Source of the DNA: Komagataeibacter xylinus
GTDB lineage: Bacteria > Pseudomonadota > Alphaproteobacteria > Acetobacterales > Acetobacteraceae
Direction: 5' to 3'
DNA length: 64,000 bases
Assembly (NCBI RefSeq): GCF_031081985.1
Contig: NZ_JARWSK010000001.1
Span: 248,001-312,000, forward strand
Shown here: positions 32,907 to 45,087 of the stretch, in pieces
Layout: every line of letters begins with the position of its first letter
How positions within the stretch are numbered: the first letter of the stretch is position 1
Notes under the pieces: model-generated
What the model was told of the DNA's origin: nothing
What the model saw: the letters and a program-made list of their open reading frames with translations, nothing else
Database searches by the model: none
Program-made: the position numbers and the translations under genes

Positions 32907-34133
32907 ATGAAACCTCTGGATATTCCTACAGCGCGCGTGTTCGAGCCATTGCTTGCGCCGCGTAGGTATAAAGGGGCATACGGCGGTCGCGGATCTGGTA
33001 AATCGCACTTCTTTGGTGAATGCATTGTCGAGGAGCATTTGCGCATCCCAGGGCACCGAACGGTGTGTATCCGTGAGGTGCAAAAATCCATCGAACGATC
33101 ATCAAAGCAGTTGATCGTGGACAAGATCAGCAAGTTCAATTTGAACGGCCTGTTTGACGTTCAGGATCAGTTGATAAAAACGCCCGGTGGCGGCCTGATT
33201 ATCTTTCAGGGCATGCAAAACCATACTGCGGATAGCATCAAGTCCCTTGAGGGGTTTGACCGGGCATGGATTGAGGAAGCGCAGTCGATCAGTGCCTATT
33301 CGTGGCGCATGCTGCGTCCGACTATGCGAAAGGCGGGGTCGGAAATATGGGCCAGTTGGAACCCGGCCAGCCCCGATGACCCTATAGATGACTTCTTTCG
33401 TGGTCCGGGGTCTGATCGCCCTGACCTGATCTCAGTTCGGGCGAACTGGTCCGATAACCCGTGGTTTCGCTCTGGCACCCTCCCCACGGAACGCATCGAG
33501 GACCAGAGGGCGCGACCGGACGAATATGGGCACATCTGGGAAGGCGATTACGTCAGCATCACGGATGCGATCATATTCAGGAACCGGGTATCGGTCGAGG
33601 AATTCAAAACCCCGGATGACATGCGGTTTTACTACGGCGTTGACTGGGGTTTTGCGAAAGACCCGACGGCGGCGGTGCGTTGCTTTGTGTCGGATGGGTG
33701 CCTTTACGTGGATCATGAGGCGGGCGGCGTCGGGATAGAACTGGACGATACTCCAGCCATCCTGAGTCAGATACCTGGCGCGCTCGATTGGCCGTGGAAG
33801 GCGGACGGTGCGAGGCCGGAAACGATCAGTTTTCTTGCCAACAGGTTTGGGTTTCGCATCAGTGCGGCGAAGAAATGGCCCGGAAGTGTCGAGGACGGGG
33901 TGGCGCGCCTGAAATCGTTCAAGCGCATTATTGTTCATCCTCGCTGCAAGCGGGTGGCAGAAGAGTTCAGGAAGTATTCATACAAGGTGGACAAGAGGAC
34001 TGAGGAAGTCCTTCCTGTCATTGCGGATGCGTGGAATCACTGGATAGACGCCCTGCGCTATGCGCTTGATGGGGTAATCCAGAACAGGCGCACCGTTCCG
34101 GTTTTCAGTTCAGCAGACAACGACCAGATTTAG
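32907..34133 (+). CDS. terL: Terminase large subunit
   Basis: 408 residues of the Terminase_3/PBSX type. ATPase: Walker A-like GAYGGRGSGKSHFFGE, Walker B-type FDRAWIEEAQSIS. C-terminal RNase H-like nuclease: YYGVDWGFAKDPTAAVRCFV with the first catalytic Asp, and IADAWNHWIDALRYALDG near the end. Motor and nuclease of DNA packaging. Confidence 0.93.
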   Translation: MKPLDIPTARVFEPLLAPRRYKGAYGGRGSGKSHFFGECIVEEHLRIPGHRTVCIREVQKSIERSSKQLIVDKISKFNLNGLFDVQDQLIKTPGGGLIIFQGMQNHTADSIKSLEGFDRAWIEEAQSISAYSWRMLRPTMRKAGSEIWASWNPASPDDPIDDFFRGPGSDRPDLISVRANWSDNPWFRSGTLPTERIEDQRARPDEYGHIWEGDYVSITDAIIFRNRVSVEEFKTPDDMRFYYGVDWGFAKDPTAAVRCFVSDGCLYVDHEAGGVGIELDDTPAILSQIPGALDWPWKADGARPETISFLANRFGFRISAAKKWPGSVEDGVARLKSFKRIIVHPRCKRVAEEFRKYSYKVDKRTEEVLPVIADAWNHWIDALRYALDGVIQNRRTVPVFSSADNDQI

Positions 34134-34140
34134 GCGACAA

Positions 34141-35682
34141 ATGTTCTTCAGGCGCAAGAAAGAAGCAGCTCCCGTGCCTGTGCGGGTTGAGCCTGTGCTT
34201 ACGCGCGCCCATCGCAATCCTATGGTCATGCGGGACACGGACTGGCGTGAGGTAGACCGCAAGCCCGTCGCGTCTAGAGAGATCGCAAAGCCATACCAGC
34301 CAATACCCGGCGTCATCCCTGACGGTCAGGTTCTGGCGATGGACAGCGCGTATGGTCCCGGAGTTGCCCAGTCGATCAACAACGCCATTGCCGACGGCGT
34401 GGTGTTTCTTGGCTATCCGCGACTGGCGGAAATGTGGTCCCAGCGCGTTGAATACCGGCATATCGTCGGCACCCTGTCTGAGGAGGCCACTCGCGAATGG
34501 ATCGAGTTTCACGGCCCGAGTGACGAAGCAAAGAAGGAGCGCATCGAGCAGCTTGAGGCCGAATTTGTCCGGCTCAAGGTGCGCGAGCACTTCAAGATGC
34601 TGTCGGATCTGGATGGTGCTTTCGGCATCGGTCAACTGTTCCTCAACACAGGATTGCCGCACCTGTCCGACGATCTGGCGACGCCACTCCTTCTCACGCC
34701 GGAGACATTCCCCAAGGGCAGCCTAAAGGAAATTGTTCCTATAGAGCCGATCTGGACCAGCCCGAACGAATACAATTCAGAAAACCCGCTGCGCCTGGAC
34801 TTCTATCGACCCACGAAATGGTGGGTTATGGGGGCGACCGTCCATCATACGCGACTGTTGCGGTTCGTGTCGCGTGAGCCGAGCCAGATCCTCGCGCCAA
34901 CCTACAATTTCGGCGGCGTGCCCCTGATCCAGCTTGCCAAGCCCTACGTCGATAATTGGGTGCGCACACGTCAGTCCGTGAGCGACCTAATCAACGGCTG
35001 TTCGATTGTCAGTCTCAAGACTGACATGGTGTCCGTATACGAAAATGCGGGCATCGGCGGCCTGATCGATCGGGTCCAGAATTTCATCAAGTTCCGCGAT
35101 AACCGTGGCGTGTTCCTGTCCGACAAGGATAGCGAAGAACTCCAGATTTTGTCTGCGCAGTTGGCCGGTCTGGACAAACTCCAAAATCAGGCGCTCGAGC
35201 AGATTTGCGTGGTCGCGCAGATGCCGCTTGTCAAGTTCTCGGGCATATCCCCGTCAGGCTTGAACGCATCGGCAGAAGGTGAAATTCGCGTTTGGTATGA
35301 CCGCGTTGCGGCCTATCAGGAGGCGTTTTTCCGACCCGGCCTCACGCATGTCATGCACGCGGCCATGCTGAACATATGGGGAGAGATCGATAAAGATATC
35401 GATTTCAGGTTCATCCCCCTGTGGCAGTTGGATGAAGCCGCAAAGGCCGCGATCGCAAAGACGCGCGCTGACACGCGTGCCGTCTACGAGGAAATGGGCG
35501 CGGTCAATAACGACGAGGTGCGTTCTTCCCTGCGCACAGATGAAGATGGGTTGTTTGACGGGGCCGATCTTGGTGGCCCCGGATATGAGCCTCTGGCCGA
35601 ACAGGAAGGGAAAGACCCTGAAAACGGGGGAATTCACCTGTTCAATAATCCAGCCGCCCATACGGATAATGACGGTGTTTGA
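34141..35682 (+). CDS. Portal protein (DUF1073)
   Basis: 513 residues. Matches DUF1073 portals: DSAYGPGVAQSINNAIADGV, FLGYPRLAEMWSQRVEYRHI, LLRFVSREPSQILAPTYNFG, VVAQMPLVKFSGISPSGLNA and an acidic C-terminus. Forms the dodecameric ring at the head vertex through which DNA passes. No Acb1-type phosphodiesterase domain is recognisable at either end. Confidence 0.88.
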   Translation: MFFRRKKEAAPVPVRVEPVLTRAHRNPMVMRDTDWREVDRKPVASREIAKPYQPIPGVIPDGQVLAMDSAYGPGVAQSINNAIADGVVFLGYPRLAEMWSQRVEYRHIVGTLSEEATREWIEFHGPSDEAKKERIEQLEAEFVRLKVREHFKMLSDLDGAFGIGQLFLNTGLPHLSDDLATPLLLTPETFPKGSLKEIVPIEPIWTSPNEYNSENPLRLDFYRPTKWWVMGATVHHTRLLRFVSREPSQILAPTYNFGGVPLIQLAKPYVDNWVRTRQSVSDLINGCSIVSLKTDMVSVYENAGIGGLIDRVQNFIKFRDNRGVFLSDKDSEELQILSAQLAGLDKLQNQALEQICVVAQMPLVKFSGISPSGLNASAEGEIRVWYDRVAAYQEAFFRPGLTHVMHAAMLNIWGEIDKDIDFRFIPLWQLDEAAKAAIAKTRADTRAVYEEMGAVNNDEVRSSLRTDEDGLFDGADLGGPGYEPLAEQEGKDPENGGIHLFNNPAAHTDNDGV

Positions 35683-36479
35683 TGGCCGGAAGAACCAAGA
35701 TGCTCAAGCCGATCCGCCCGAATGCTGGGGTGGGATCGGCTTATGAGCGGAGCCTTATCGCGCTTATTGATGAAATGGAGCGGAGCATTCGACGCTGGCT
35801 GCGAGCCAGGTATCGAAAGGTCGAGGACCGCATAACGCAGGACGCAAGCCCGGCGGCAGAATTGCAGAGCCTGATGGACAAGCTGACCGAACGTTGGCGG
35901 TCGCGGTTCGATGAACTGGCCGAAAGTCTGGCGCCACGCTTCGTGGACAGGGCCACGGCCAGTATCGATCGGACCTATAAGCGGGAACTGGACCGGGCCG
36001 CAGGGTTCACGATCCAGTTCCGGCCGACCGAGGGCGTGACCGATGCGATGAAGGCATGCGTCAATGAAAACGTATTGCTGATCAAGAGCATCGGCGAGCA
36101 TCACCTGAGCGAAGTGAACCAGATGGTGATGCGCGCCGTGGCGCATGGCGGTGATCTGGGGGAACTGACAGATGGCCTGCAACAGCGTTTCGGCATCACT
36201 CGCCGCCGGGCCGCGAACATCGCACGCGACCAGAACGCCAAGGTGACAAGCGCCATCAATAAGCAGCGCCAGATTGAGACCGGTCTGTTTGAGTCGGAAT
36301 GGGTTCACTCGGCAGGCGGAAAGCATCCGCGCGAAAGCCATGTGGAGGCCGGGCGCAAGCGCCTGCGTTTCGATGTGCGCGAAGGTGCGCTGATTGACGG
36401 TGAACGCATATGGCCGGGGCAACTGCCGAATTGCAGATGCTCAAGCCGGGTAATCCTTCGAGGGTTTAACGATAAATGA
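35682..36479 (+). CDS. Minor head protein, SPP1 gp7/Mu F-like
   Basis: 265 residues; ATG 35682 overlaps the portal stop. Helical N-terminal region, then FGITRRRAANIARDQNAKVT and the C-terminal head-morphogenesis signature EWVHSAGGKHPRESHVEAGR with PNCRCSSRVIL. Ejected or portal-associated minor head protein. Confidence 0.88.
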   Translation: MAGRTKMLKPIRPNAGVGSAYERSLIALIDEMERSIRRWLRARYRKVEDRITQDASPAAELQSLMDKLTERWRSRFDELAESLAPRFVDRATASIDRTYKRELDRAAGFTIQFRPTEGVTDAMKACVNENVLLIKSIGEHHLSEVNQMVMRAVAHGGDLGELTDGLQQRFGITRRRAANIARDQNAKVTSAINKQRQIETGLFESEWVHSAGGKHPRESHVEAGRKRLRFDVREGALIDGERIWPGQLPNCRCSSRVILRGFNDK

Positions 36480-36652
36480 TCCCCATAGCTGCGTTTTATT
36501 TGGTGCTCACTTATTGGGGCACGCAGATGATCACACTCCCAATGAACAGTGGGGAGTCGTGTCAGAAGGCGGCATCTGAATACATGAGGGAAAGATCATC
36601 CATGTATGAGTTTTCAGCCCGCTGCTTGCCATCTGGATTTTCTGAAAAATGA
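36476..36652 (+). CDS. Small exported-looking protein, 58 residues
   Basis: ATGA overlaps at both ends. Hydrophobic start (MIPIAAFYLVLTYWGTQMIT) then a Cys-containing hydrophilic part ([22 protein letters not shown]). Could be an uncleaved membrane anchor or signal peptide with one disulfide. Unknown function within the head operon. Confidence 0.6.
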   Translation: MIPIAAFYLVLTYWGTQMITLPMNSGESCQKAASEYMRERSSMYEFSARCLPSGFSEK

Positions 36653-38172
36653 CCAACATCCTCGCCTATGACCGCATGGGGACCGTCCGCACGACTGACG
36701 TGGAAGGGCGGTTGCGTGTAGCCAAGACACCGATCAGCAAAGCCAACATCTGCCCGTATATGGGAAAGGAAATCCCGGAAGGGCAGAAGCTAGGCCTTGA
36801 TCCTGAACGAATATACCAGATGTTGCGCGATCCTGACGAACTGAAAAAGGCCGCGCCGAGCTTTAATGGCCTCCCTGTTCTTGAGGAGCACTTTCATGTC
36901 ACGGCAGCAAATCCGCGCCGTGATCTGGTGGTGGGCACGACGGGGAATGAAGCCGCGTTTGACGCGCCCTATCTGATGAACAGCCTTGTGGTGTGGGACG
37001 GTGAAGCCATCAGCCGGATCAAAACCGGCGAACAGCGCGAACTGTCCAGTGCCTATCGCTACACGGCTGACATGACCCCCGGTGAATACGAGGGGCAGAA
37101 ATACGACGGCGTGATGCGCGACATTGTCGGTTCTCACGTGGCGGTCGTTCCCACAGGACGCGCCGGACCGGACGTTCTGGTTGCAGACTCCCAAATGGAA
37201 AACACGAACATGAAGTATATCCCCCGCGCTTCGCGGCGTGCGATGTTCGCAAAACTGCGCCCGTTTCTGGCGCAGGATGCCGATATTGACGCCGCCAAGA
37301 AGGCGCTTGATTGCGATGAAATGGGCAAGGATGACGCATGCGAAACGCTGCGCAACCTGCTCGGCGGCCGCGTTCCTGACGAAATCATGGACCAGGTTCT
37401 TGCCCTGTTCGAAAATGCGTCCACTGGCGGCGCGCTGAACACGGCGCAGGATTCCGACGAAGCGGAGCGGCGCGAAAAGCTGCGCGCGGCAGGCCTGTCC
37501 GATGATGAGATCGACAAGGTGATCGCCTCCCTTGCCGATGTGGCAGAGGACGATGACGACGACTTCGCCGAAATGGCGGAGAAGATGCGCAAGGCCGGGA
37601 TGTCGGAGGAGGACATCGAAGCGTGCCGCGCCCTTTGCGCACCGCAGGCCGCACAGGACACGGACCAGACCGAAGCGGATCGCGCGCGTGAGGCCGCAGG
37701 TGCGAGCGAGGCCGACAAGGCCCGTGCGGAACGTGAACGCAAGGACCGTCGCGATGAGGCGGAAGGCGCGCGTCGCGCCGATGAGGAGCGTGCGGAGCGT
37801 GAGCGGCGCGACCGTGAGCGTGAATCCGCCGGGGCCAAGGCCGCGATGGACGCCGCCATCAGCAAGGCGAAGTCGGACGCCGTGGCGGAAACGATGGCCG
37901 CCATGCGGGAGCTTCACACCGCGCAGGACGCCGTGAAGCCGTTCGTGGGCACCGTGGCGATGGACAGTGCTGAAGGCGTCTACCGCTTCACCCTGCGCCA
38001 GCTTGGCTACGACCTGTCCGGCATCCCCGCGACCGCATACCGCTCCATGTTCGATCAGCATGCGCGTCGCGCCGATAGCGCCAAGCGCCCGACCATCGCG
38101 GCGGACAGCAAGGCCGGGCTTGGGCTGCTGGACAAGTTCCCCGGCCTCAAGGCCGTGAAGATCAAGGGATAA
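36649..38172 (+). CDS. DUF2213 prohead protease/scaffold fusion
   Basis: 507 residues. Residues 1-180 match DUF2213 ([54 protein letters not shown]), regarded as a capsid maturation protease. Residues ~190-420 are a charged helical scaffold ([20 protein letters not shown]), and the C-terminal ~80 are globular. Protease-scaffold fusion placed before the capsid gene, as in other DUF2184-capsid phages. Confidence 0.85.
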   Translation: MTNILAYDRMGTVRTTDVEGRLRVAKTPISKANICPYMGKEIPEGQKLGLDPERIYQMLRDPDELKKAAPSFNGLPVLEEHFHVTAANPRRDLVVGTTGNEAAFDAPYLMNSLVVWDGEAISRIKTGEQRELSSAYRYTADMTPGEYEGQKYDGVMRDIVGSHVAVVPTGRAGPDVLVADSQMENTNMKYIPRASRRAMFAKLRPFLAQDADIDAAKKALDCDEMGKDDACETLRNLLGGRVPDEIMDQVLALFENASTGGALNTAQDSDEAERREKLRAAGLSDDEIDKVIASLADVAEDDDDDFAEMAEKMRKAGMSEEDIEACRALCAPQAAQDTDQTEADRAREAAGASEADKARAERERKDRRDEAEGARRADEERAERERRDRERESAGAKAAMDAAISKAKSDAVAETMAAMRELHTAQDAVKPFVGTVAMDSAEGVYRFTLRQLGYDLSGIPATAYRSMFDQHARRADSAKRPTIAADSKAGLGLLDKFPGLKAVKIKG

Positions 38173-38176
38173 TCAC

Positions 38177-39178
38177 ATGCCTTTCCAGAATCAGGTTTAT
38201 CAGGAACCCGCATATGGCGTTCCGGGCACGTATGCCTCCAACAACCCGTCGGCCAGCGTGCTGGCGGGTGAGGGCGCGCTTGTCGCGGGCACCGGCGGAT
38301 GCACGATCGCGGCGTTCGGGTGGATTCAGGGGGACGGCCAGACCGTCCTGAACGCACCGCCCGGAACCAGCGTTGGCAGCGGAGCGACTGCGACCGCAAC
38401 CCTCGGCACCGAGGTGATCTATACCGTTTCGGCTCTGGCTGTGAACGCGGCAGGCACCGGGTACGCTGTTGACGATACCGTGACGTTCACGGGCGGCACG
38501 GCGACGGTGTCCACCATCGGGACCGGCGGCGCAGTCACGGCGGTTACGCTCAAGACCTCCCCGGCCCAGACCACGGACCCGGCGGCGACCGGCGTTGCGA
38601 CCACGACCAGCGGAAGCGGAACGGGCCTGACGCTGGATGTGACAGCGACCCCCGGCACATCGTCCAACGGCGCCGTTGCATCTGTCACGGTGTCGGCTGG
38701 CGGTTCAGGCTATACCGCTGTTCCCACCGTGACCATTTCGGGTGGTGGCGGCACGGGCGCCACGGCTACGGCCACGATCTACGGGGGCGCCGTGACAGGC
38801 GTGACCGTGACCGATGGCGGCTCTGGTTACACATCCGCCCCGACCGTGACCATCACGCAGGAGGCCGTGACGCCCGGCGCGCCCGATGGCTTCGTGTTCA
38901 ATGACCGCAGCGCGTGGATTGCCGACATCTACGACGAAGCGACCATGGTCATGCCGCAGGGCTACATGCTCGATCTCAAGGCGCAGGGCGATTATTTCGC
39001 TGTGTCCACGACCGCATCCACGCGCGGCCAGAAGGTCTTTGCCTCCACCACGGATGGCACGATCAGCACGGCGGCTGCTGGAAGCACGGTTTCCGGTTCC
39101 CTTGAGACCGAATTTTACGTCGCAATCGGCGGGAATGCCGGTGAGACGATCACCATCAGCACGTGGGATCACAACTGA
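38177..39178 (+). CDS. Capsid decoration/cement protein with inserted Gly-rich beta domain
   Basis: 333 residues. Residues 1-65 and ~228-333 form the structural cement part usually encoded between the DUF2213 protease and the DUF2184 capsid. Residues ~66-227 are a Gly/Thr-rich beta insert ([54 protein letters not shown]). The same insert, equally long, interrupts the tail sheath protein of this phage. Confidence 0.75.
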   Translation: MPFQNQVYQEPAYGVPGTYASNNPSASVLAGEGALVAGTGGCTIAAFGWIQGDGQTVLNAPPGTSVGSGATATATLGTEVIYTVSALAVNAAGTGYAVDDTVTFTGGTATVSTIGTGGAVTAVTLKTSPAQTTDPAATGVATTTSGSGTGLTLDVTATPGTSSNGAVASVTVSAGGSGYTAVPTVTISGGGGTGATATATIYGGAVTGVTVTDGGSGYTSAPTVTITQEAVTPGAPDGFVFNDRSAWIADIYDEATMVMPQGYMLDLKAQGDYFAVSTTASTRGQKVFASTTDGTISTAAAGSTVSGSLETEFYVAIGGNAGETITISTWDHN

Positions 39179-40215
39179 TGCCTTTTGAAACCGAATTCGC
39201 GCTCCTTGCCGAGCGCGGTTTTGTCATGCCCGAGGGCGCACACATCCTGCCGAGCGATGATGTCATCGCGTCCGACCGGCTGGCGATGGATGCCGCCCCG
39301 ACCCTGTCCACCACCGCCAATGCCGGTATCCCGGCTTTCATGGCGACCTATGTTGATCCCAAGCTGATCAATGTCGTGTTCTCCCCCATGCGGGGCGCGG
39401 AACTGAACGGAGAGAGCAAGAAGGGGGATTGGGTCACGCCGACCGCGATCTTCCCGATGATTGAAAGCACGGGTCGCGTTGCCAGCTATGGCGACTGGAA
39501 CAACAACGGCGTTGTTGACCTGAACGCCAACTTCCCGGACCGGCAGTCCTATCACTACCAGGCGTTCGCGCGCTGGGGCGAGCGAGAAGTCGAAATGGCG
39601 GGGGCGGCCCGCATTTCGTGGGTGGCCGGTCTGCGTCAGGCTGCTGCCCTGAAGCTGAACAAGTTTCAGAACCAGTCCTACTTCTATGGCGTGAAGGGGC
39701 TGCGCAATTACGGATACCTGAACGACCCGCGCCTGCCCGCGTCGGAAGTGGCGGCGGCCAAGACGGCTGGCGGAACATCATGGAACAAGGCGACGCCCGA
39801 GGAAGTCACGGACGACGTGATTGACCTCATCAATCAGCTTCGTTCGCAGTCCGCCGGTTACGTGGATACGGATTCCGAAATCACCATCGGACTTTCCCCC
39901 ACACGCGCTGGCATCATGACCAAGCCGAACATGTACGGCCTGTCGGCATGGGACCAGCTTAAGAAGCAGTATCCGAACCTGCGCTTCGTTCAGGCCATCG
40001 AGTTTGGCGACGCGGCGGGTATGACTGTGCAGTCCATGATCGCCATCGCCAAGGAGATCGAGGGGCAGCAGGTTGCCGAAGCAGCCTTTACCGAAAAGCT
40101 GCGCACCCATTCCGTGGTCGTGAAGGCGTCGGGCTGGGAGCAGAAGATGTCGCAGGGCACCTGGGGCGCAATCATCTACATGCCGCTGGGCGTGGCAACC
40201 ATGACGGGGATCTGA
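39178..40215 (+). CDS. Major capsid protein (DUF2184)
   Basis: 345 residues; ATG 39178 overlaps the previous stop (TGATG). DUF2184 pattern: PAFMATYVDPKLINVVFSPM, SYGDWNNNGVVDLNANFPDR, ARWGEREVEMAGAARISWVA, FYGVKGLRNYGYLNDPRLPA and a C-terminal MSQGTWGAIIYMPLGVATMT. HK97-fold shell protein. Confidence 0.92.
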   Translation: MPFETEFALLAERGFVMPEGAHILPSDDVIASDRLAMDAAPTLSTTANAGIPAFMATYVDPKLINVVFSPMRGAELNGESKKGDWVTPTAIFPMIESTGRVASYGDWNNNGVVDLNANFPDRQSYHYQAFARWGEREVEMAGAARISWVAGLRQAAALKLNKFQNQSYFYGVKGLRNYGYLNDPRLPASEVAAAKTAGGTSWNKATPEEVTDDVIDLINQLRSQSAGYVDTDSEITIGLSPTRAGIMTKPNMYGLSAWDQLKKQYPNLRFVQAIEFGDAAGMTVQSMIAIAKEIEGQQVAEAAFTEKLRTHSVVVKASGWEQKMSQGTWGAIIYMPLGVATMTGI

Positions 40216-40218
40216 TCC

Positions 40219-40539
40219 ATGACCATTGCAAACCCTGTCACGGTCGGCTGCAAGCTGCCCAACGGCCTCGTGCTGCGCTCCGGCGAGCATAAGGTGGTGC
40301 TGTCCGGCGCCAATTCCTCCCGCGTGATTGGCGGTTACGGGCTGACTTCCGTGCCGTCCGACCTGTGGGAAGATTGGGCGAAGCGCCACGCTGATACCCC
40401 GTTCATCAAGAAGCGCATCGTGTTCGCGCAGGCTACTCCGGCCAAGGCTGAGGGGCAGGCCAAGGAGCAGGAGGGCGTACGCACGGGTCTGGAACCTCTG
40501 GACCCGGACAACGAGAAGAACGGCATCAGCAAGCTGTGA
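40219..40539 (+). CDS. Head-region protein, 106 residues, unknown
   Basis: N-terminal beta part ([20 protein letters not shown]) and [20 protein letters not shown], then an acidic tail. Small proteins like this follow DUF2184 capsids; probably a head completion or accessory protein. Confidence 0.65.
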   Translation: MTIANPVTVGCKLPNGLVLRSGEHKVVLSGANSSRVIGGYGLTSVPSDLWEDWAKRHADTPFIKKRIVFAQATPAKAEGQAKEQEGVRTGLEPLDPDNEKNGISKL

Positions 40540-40546
40540 GGGCACC

Positions 40547-40969
40547 ATGGCGGTAGCGACGTTCGATTATGCCACATGGTCGGCGCGCTACCCCGACCTT
40601 GCGGCGAAGGTTCCTGAGACGCTGGCTGACCTGTATTTCGGGGAGGCCCAGCTTTATCTGGACAATACCGAGTGCAGCCCCGTGCGTAACATCATGCAGC
40701 GCACGATGCTGCTCTACATGCTGGTGGCGCACATCGCATACCTGAACCTGCCGACAGCCAGCGGCGGGAACGGGGCGGGTCTGGTGGGGCGTGTGTCGAA
40801 CGCCACGCGCGGCTCTGTTTCGATTGGCACGGACATGGGCGCGCAGCCCGGTTCGGCGCAGTGGTTCCTGCAAACGCAATACGGAGCCGCGTTCTGGCAG
40901 GCCACGATATGGCTGCGCACGGCGCGATACGTCCACATCCCACGGATTCAGAGGCAGACATGGCCGTAA
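40547..40969 (+). CDS. Head-tail connector protein (DUF4054)
   Basis: 140 residues matching DUF4054: [55 protein letters not shown] and [17 protein letters not shown]. Forms a connector ring under the portal. Confidence 0.85.
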   Translation: MAVATFDYATWSARYPDLAAKVPETLADLYFGEAQLYLDNTECSPVRNIMQRTMLLYMLVAHIAYLNLPTASGGNGAGLVGRVSNATRGSVSIGTDMGAQPGSAQWFLQTQYGAAFWQATIWLRTARYVHIPRIQRQTWP

Positions 40970-41496
40970 ACTTCAATGGTGGTTCGAAACTGAAGGCGGC
41001 GCTGGAAAAGCTGTCGCAGAAGGTGAAGGACGGGGGGCATGTGAGGGTTGGCTTCCTTGAGGGTAAGTCATACCCGGACGGAACGCCTGTTGCGCAGGTG
41101 GCCGCGTGGAATGAGTTCGGAACTAAAACGGCTCCTCCCCGACCATTTATGAGAAACACAATATCTGCTCATTCTGGGCAATGGGGGGATGCGCTATCGG
41201 CGGCCTTGAAGAGCACGGATTGCGACGCGAAAAAATCGCTTGAAGTCGTGGGAATGGTTATTGAGGGGCAGATTCGCGACGAGATTTCGAACCTTAACGA
41301 CCCTCCCAATGCCCCCCTGACCAACCTGCTGAAGGATCGTTTCCCAAGGGGGGATTATTCAACTGAAGATTTCCTTCAGGCGGTTCACGACCTGAAAAAT
41401 GGCGAGACAGCGCCCGAAGGAAAGCCTCTGGTCTGGTCGGGCCTCATGAGGCAGGACGTATCTCACGAAGTCAAGGACGGCCCCGATGAGTCTTAA
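40960..41496 (+). CDS. HK97 gp10-like neck/tail completion protein
   Basis: 178 residues from ATG 40960, overlapping the connector gene. [52 protein letters not shown] is the HK97 gp10-like signature. Neck or tail-completion component. Confidence 0.85.
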   Translation: MAVNFNGGSKLKAALEKLSQKVKDGGHVRVGFLEGKSYPDGTPVAQVAAWNEFGTKTAPPRPFMRNTISAHSGQWGDALSAALKSTDCDAKKSLEVVGMVIEGQIRDEISNLNDPPNAPLTNLLKDRFPRGDYSTEDFLQAVHDLKNGETAPEGKPLVWSGLMRQDVSHEVKDGPDES

Positions 41497-41826
41497 CATC
41501 TTCGGAGCAGCCGGTAACGTCTGTCAGGCCGTCAACCCGCATATCACCATCCCGATCCGGTTTAGCACCGGCAGCACGGATAATGCCGATGGCTCACCCA
41601 ACCCGACCTACTCAACCGCGTCTGTCGAAGTCGAGGTTCAGGCGGTCAGTTCGGAAGACCTGAAGCAGATTGAGAACATCAATCAGCAGGCGGACATGCG
41701 CTCTGTTTACGTGTTCGGCGTGCTGAATGCGCTGAACAGGCCGCTACAGATCGGCGGCGATATCCTGACATTCTACGGGTCGGACTGGCTCGTAACCCAA
41801 CAGCTTGAAGAATGGGGAGACGGCGA

Positions 41827-44044
<2,218 letters not shown>

Positions 44045-44046
44045 TT

Positions 44047-44484
44047 ATGGCTGATCTTGATATCACGGCGGCCAATAGCATCTTTGTGATAACCGTCACG
44101 TCGCTGCTGAACGCCCCCGTCCGGCTGGAAAACTACGCGGCTGATCGCGCGTGGGATGCGCCGGAACTGGAAATGGCAGAAACTGAGATGTCTATTGACG
44201 GATATCTCAATGCGGGCTGGGTGCCGAACCCGGTTGACCAGACCGTATCCCTGTCCGCAGCCAGTTCCAGCGTGCCGGTGTTTGAGGCGATCATCGCAGC
44301 CCAGCAGACTGCACGCTCCCTCTATCGCATCGGCGGCGAAATCACGCTGACCAGCACGGGGCGCAAGTATACCATGGTCAATGGCCTTCTGCGCGCCGCC
44401 AGTGTGCTGCCCGCCGCCGGACGCGTACTGGAAACCCGGACATTCGCCATCCGCTGGCAGTCCGTAACTGCGGCAGGGGTGTGA
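44047..44484 (+). CDS. Tail tube protein (DUF3277)
   Basis: 145 residues, DUF3277-like: VRLENYAADRAWDAPELEMA, EMSIDGYLNAGWVPNPVDQT, VFEAIIAAQQTARSLYRIGG. Directly after the sheath gene, as in other myoviruses of this group; forms the inner tube. Confidence 0.85.
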   Translation: MADLDITAANSIFVITVTSLLNAPVRLENYAADRAWDAPELEMAETEMSIDGYLNAGWVPNPVDQTVSLSAASSSVPVFEAIIAAQQTARSLYRIGGEITLTSTGRKYTMVNGLLRAASVLPAAGRVLETRTFAIRWQSVTAAGV

Positions 44485-44485
44485 T

Positions 44486-44962
44486 ATGGCCCGCAAGGAA
44501 GTGACTGTCACGTGCCCGCATGAGGGCGCGGACAAGGGCAAGCGGTTCATCATCACCCGCATGTCCGCCGTGGATGCCGACCGCTGGGGGCGTCACTGCC
44601 TTCAGGCGGCAGCAGCCTCTGGTGGCGATATTCCCGGCGTGGTTCAGGGCGGCGGGGTCGCTGCCGTCGCGGCGGCGGGCATCGGCATCTTCGCTGCCAT
44701 GGACCCGGTGCGCATGGACGCGCTGATTGACCGGCTCATGCAGTGCATCGAGATGCAGCCCGATCCGGGCAATCCGGCCACGCGCCTGAACTGGACCATC
44801 GCGCAAACCCAGATTGAGGAAATACCCACAATCGGCTGGCTTCAGTCCGAGGCATTCAAGCTGCATGTGGATTTTTTCAAGGGCGCAGGCCGCTTGTTCT
44901 CCCTCATATCCCTGATGCTGGGGACGGAAGAAAGCGCCCCTGTGCCCGTGTCCGAAACCTAG
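44486..44962 (+). CDS. Tail assembly chaperone (G-type short product)
   Basis: 158 residues encoded between tube and tape measure, the universal chaperone position. KRFIITRMSAVDADRWGRHC at the N terminus and EIPTIGWLQSEAFKLHVDFF near the end. It contains the in-frame heptamer T TTT TTC at 44872-44878, a canonical -1 slippery site. Confidence 0.8.
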   Translation: MARKEVTVTCPHEGADKGKRFIITRMSAVDADRWGRHCLQAAAASGGDIPGVVQGGGVAAVAAAGIGIFAAMDPVRMDALIDRLMQCIEMQPDPGNPATRLNWTIAQTQIEEIPTIGWLQSEAFKLHVDFFKGAGRLFSLISLMLGTEESAPVPVSET

Positions 44963-45087
44963 ACGAACGGCACGCAGCCGTGATTATGGAGGGGCTGGCA
45001 ACCCTCCATGAACTACAGACCATATATGATAGCGAGGACTTCGAGGACTTGCTTGAGGCCGCGATTGTGAAGAGGTTTAACGGGTAA
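44872..45087 (+). CDS. -1 frameshift extension of the tail chaperone (GT product)
   Basis: From the slippery heptamer T TTT TTC the -1 frame is open through RNLDERHAAVIMEGLATLHE to EDLLEAAIVKRFNG and stops at 45085-45087, overlapping the tape measure start. The fused product would have ~200 residues. A separate start at ATG 44986 (33 residues) has no Shine-Dalgarno, which favours frameshifting, as in lambda G/GT. Confidence 0.7.
   Translation, partial: FFQGRRPLVLPHIPDAGDGRKRPCARVRNLDERHAAVIMEGLATLHELQTIYDSEDFEDLLEAAIVKRFNG

Noticed and set aside
34141-35682. Anti-CBASS Acb1 domain in the DUF1073 portal
   Set aside because: The two His-x-Thr motifs expected of a 2H phosphodiesterase are not visible; only the portal part is present.
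36790-38061. 423-codon open frame opposite the DUF2213 gene
   Set aside because: Antisense shadow; the rightward frame matches protease/scaffold and fits the operon.
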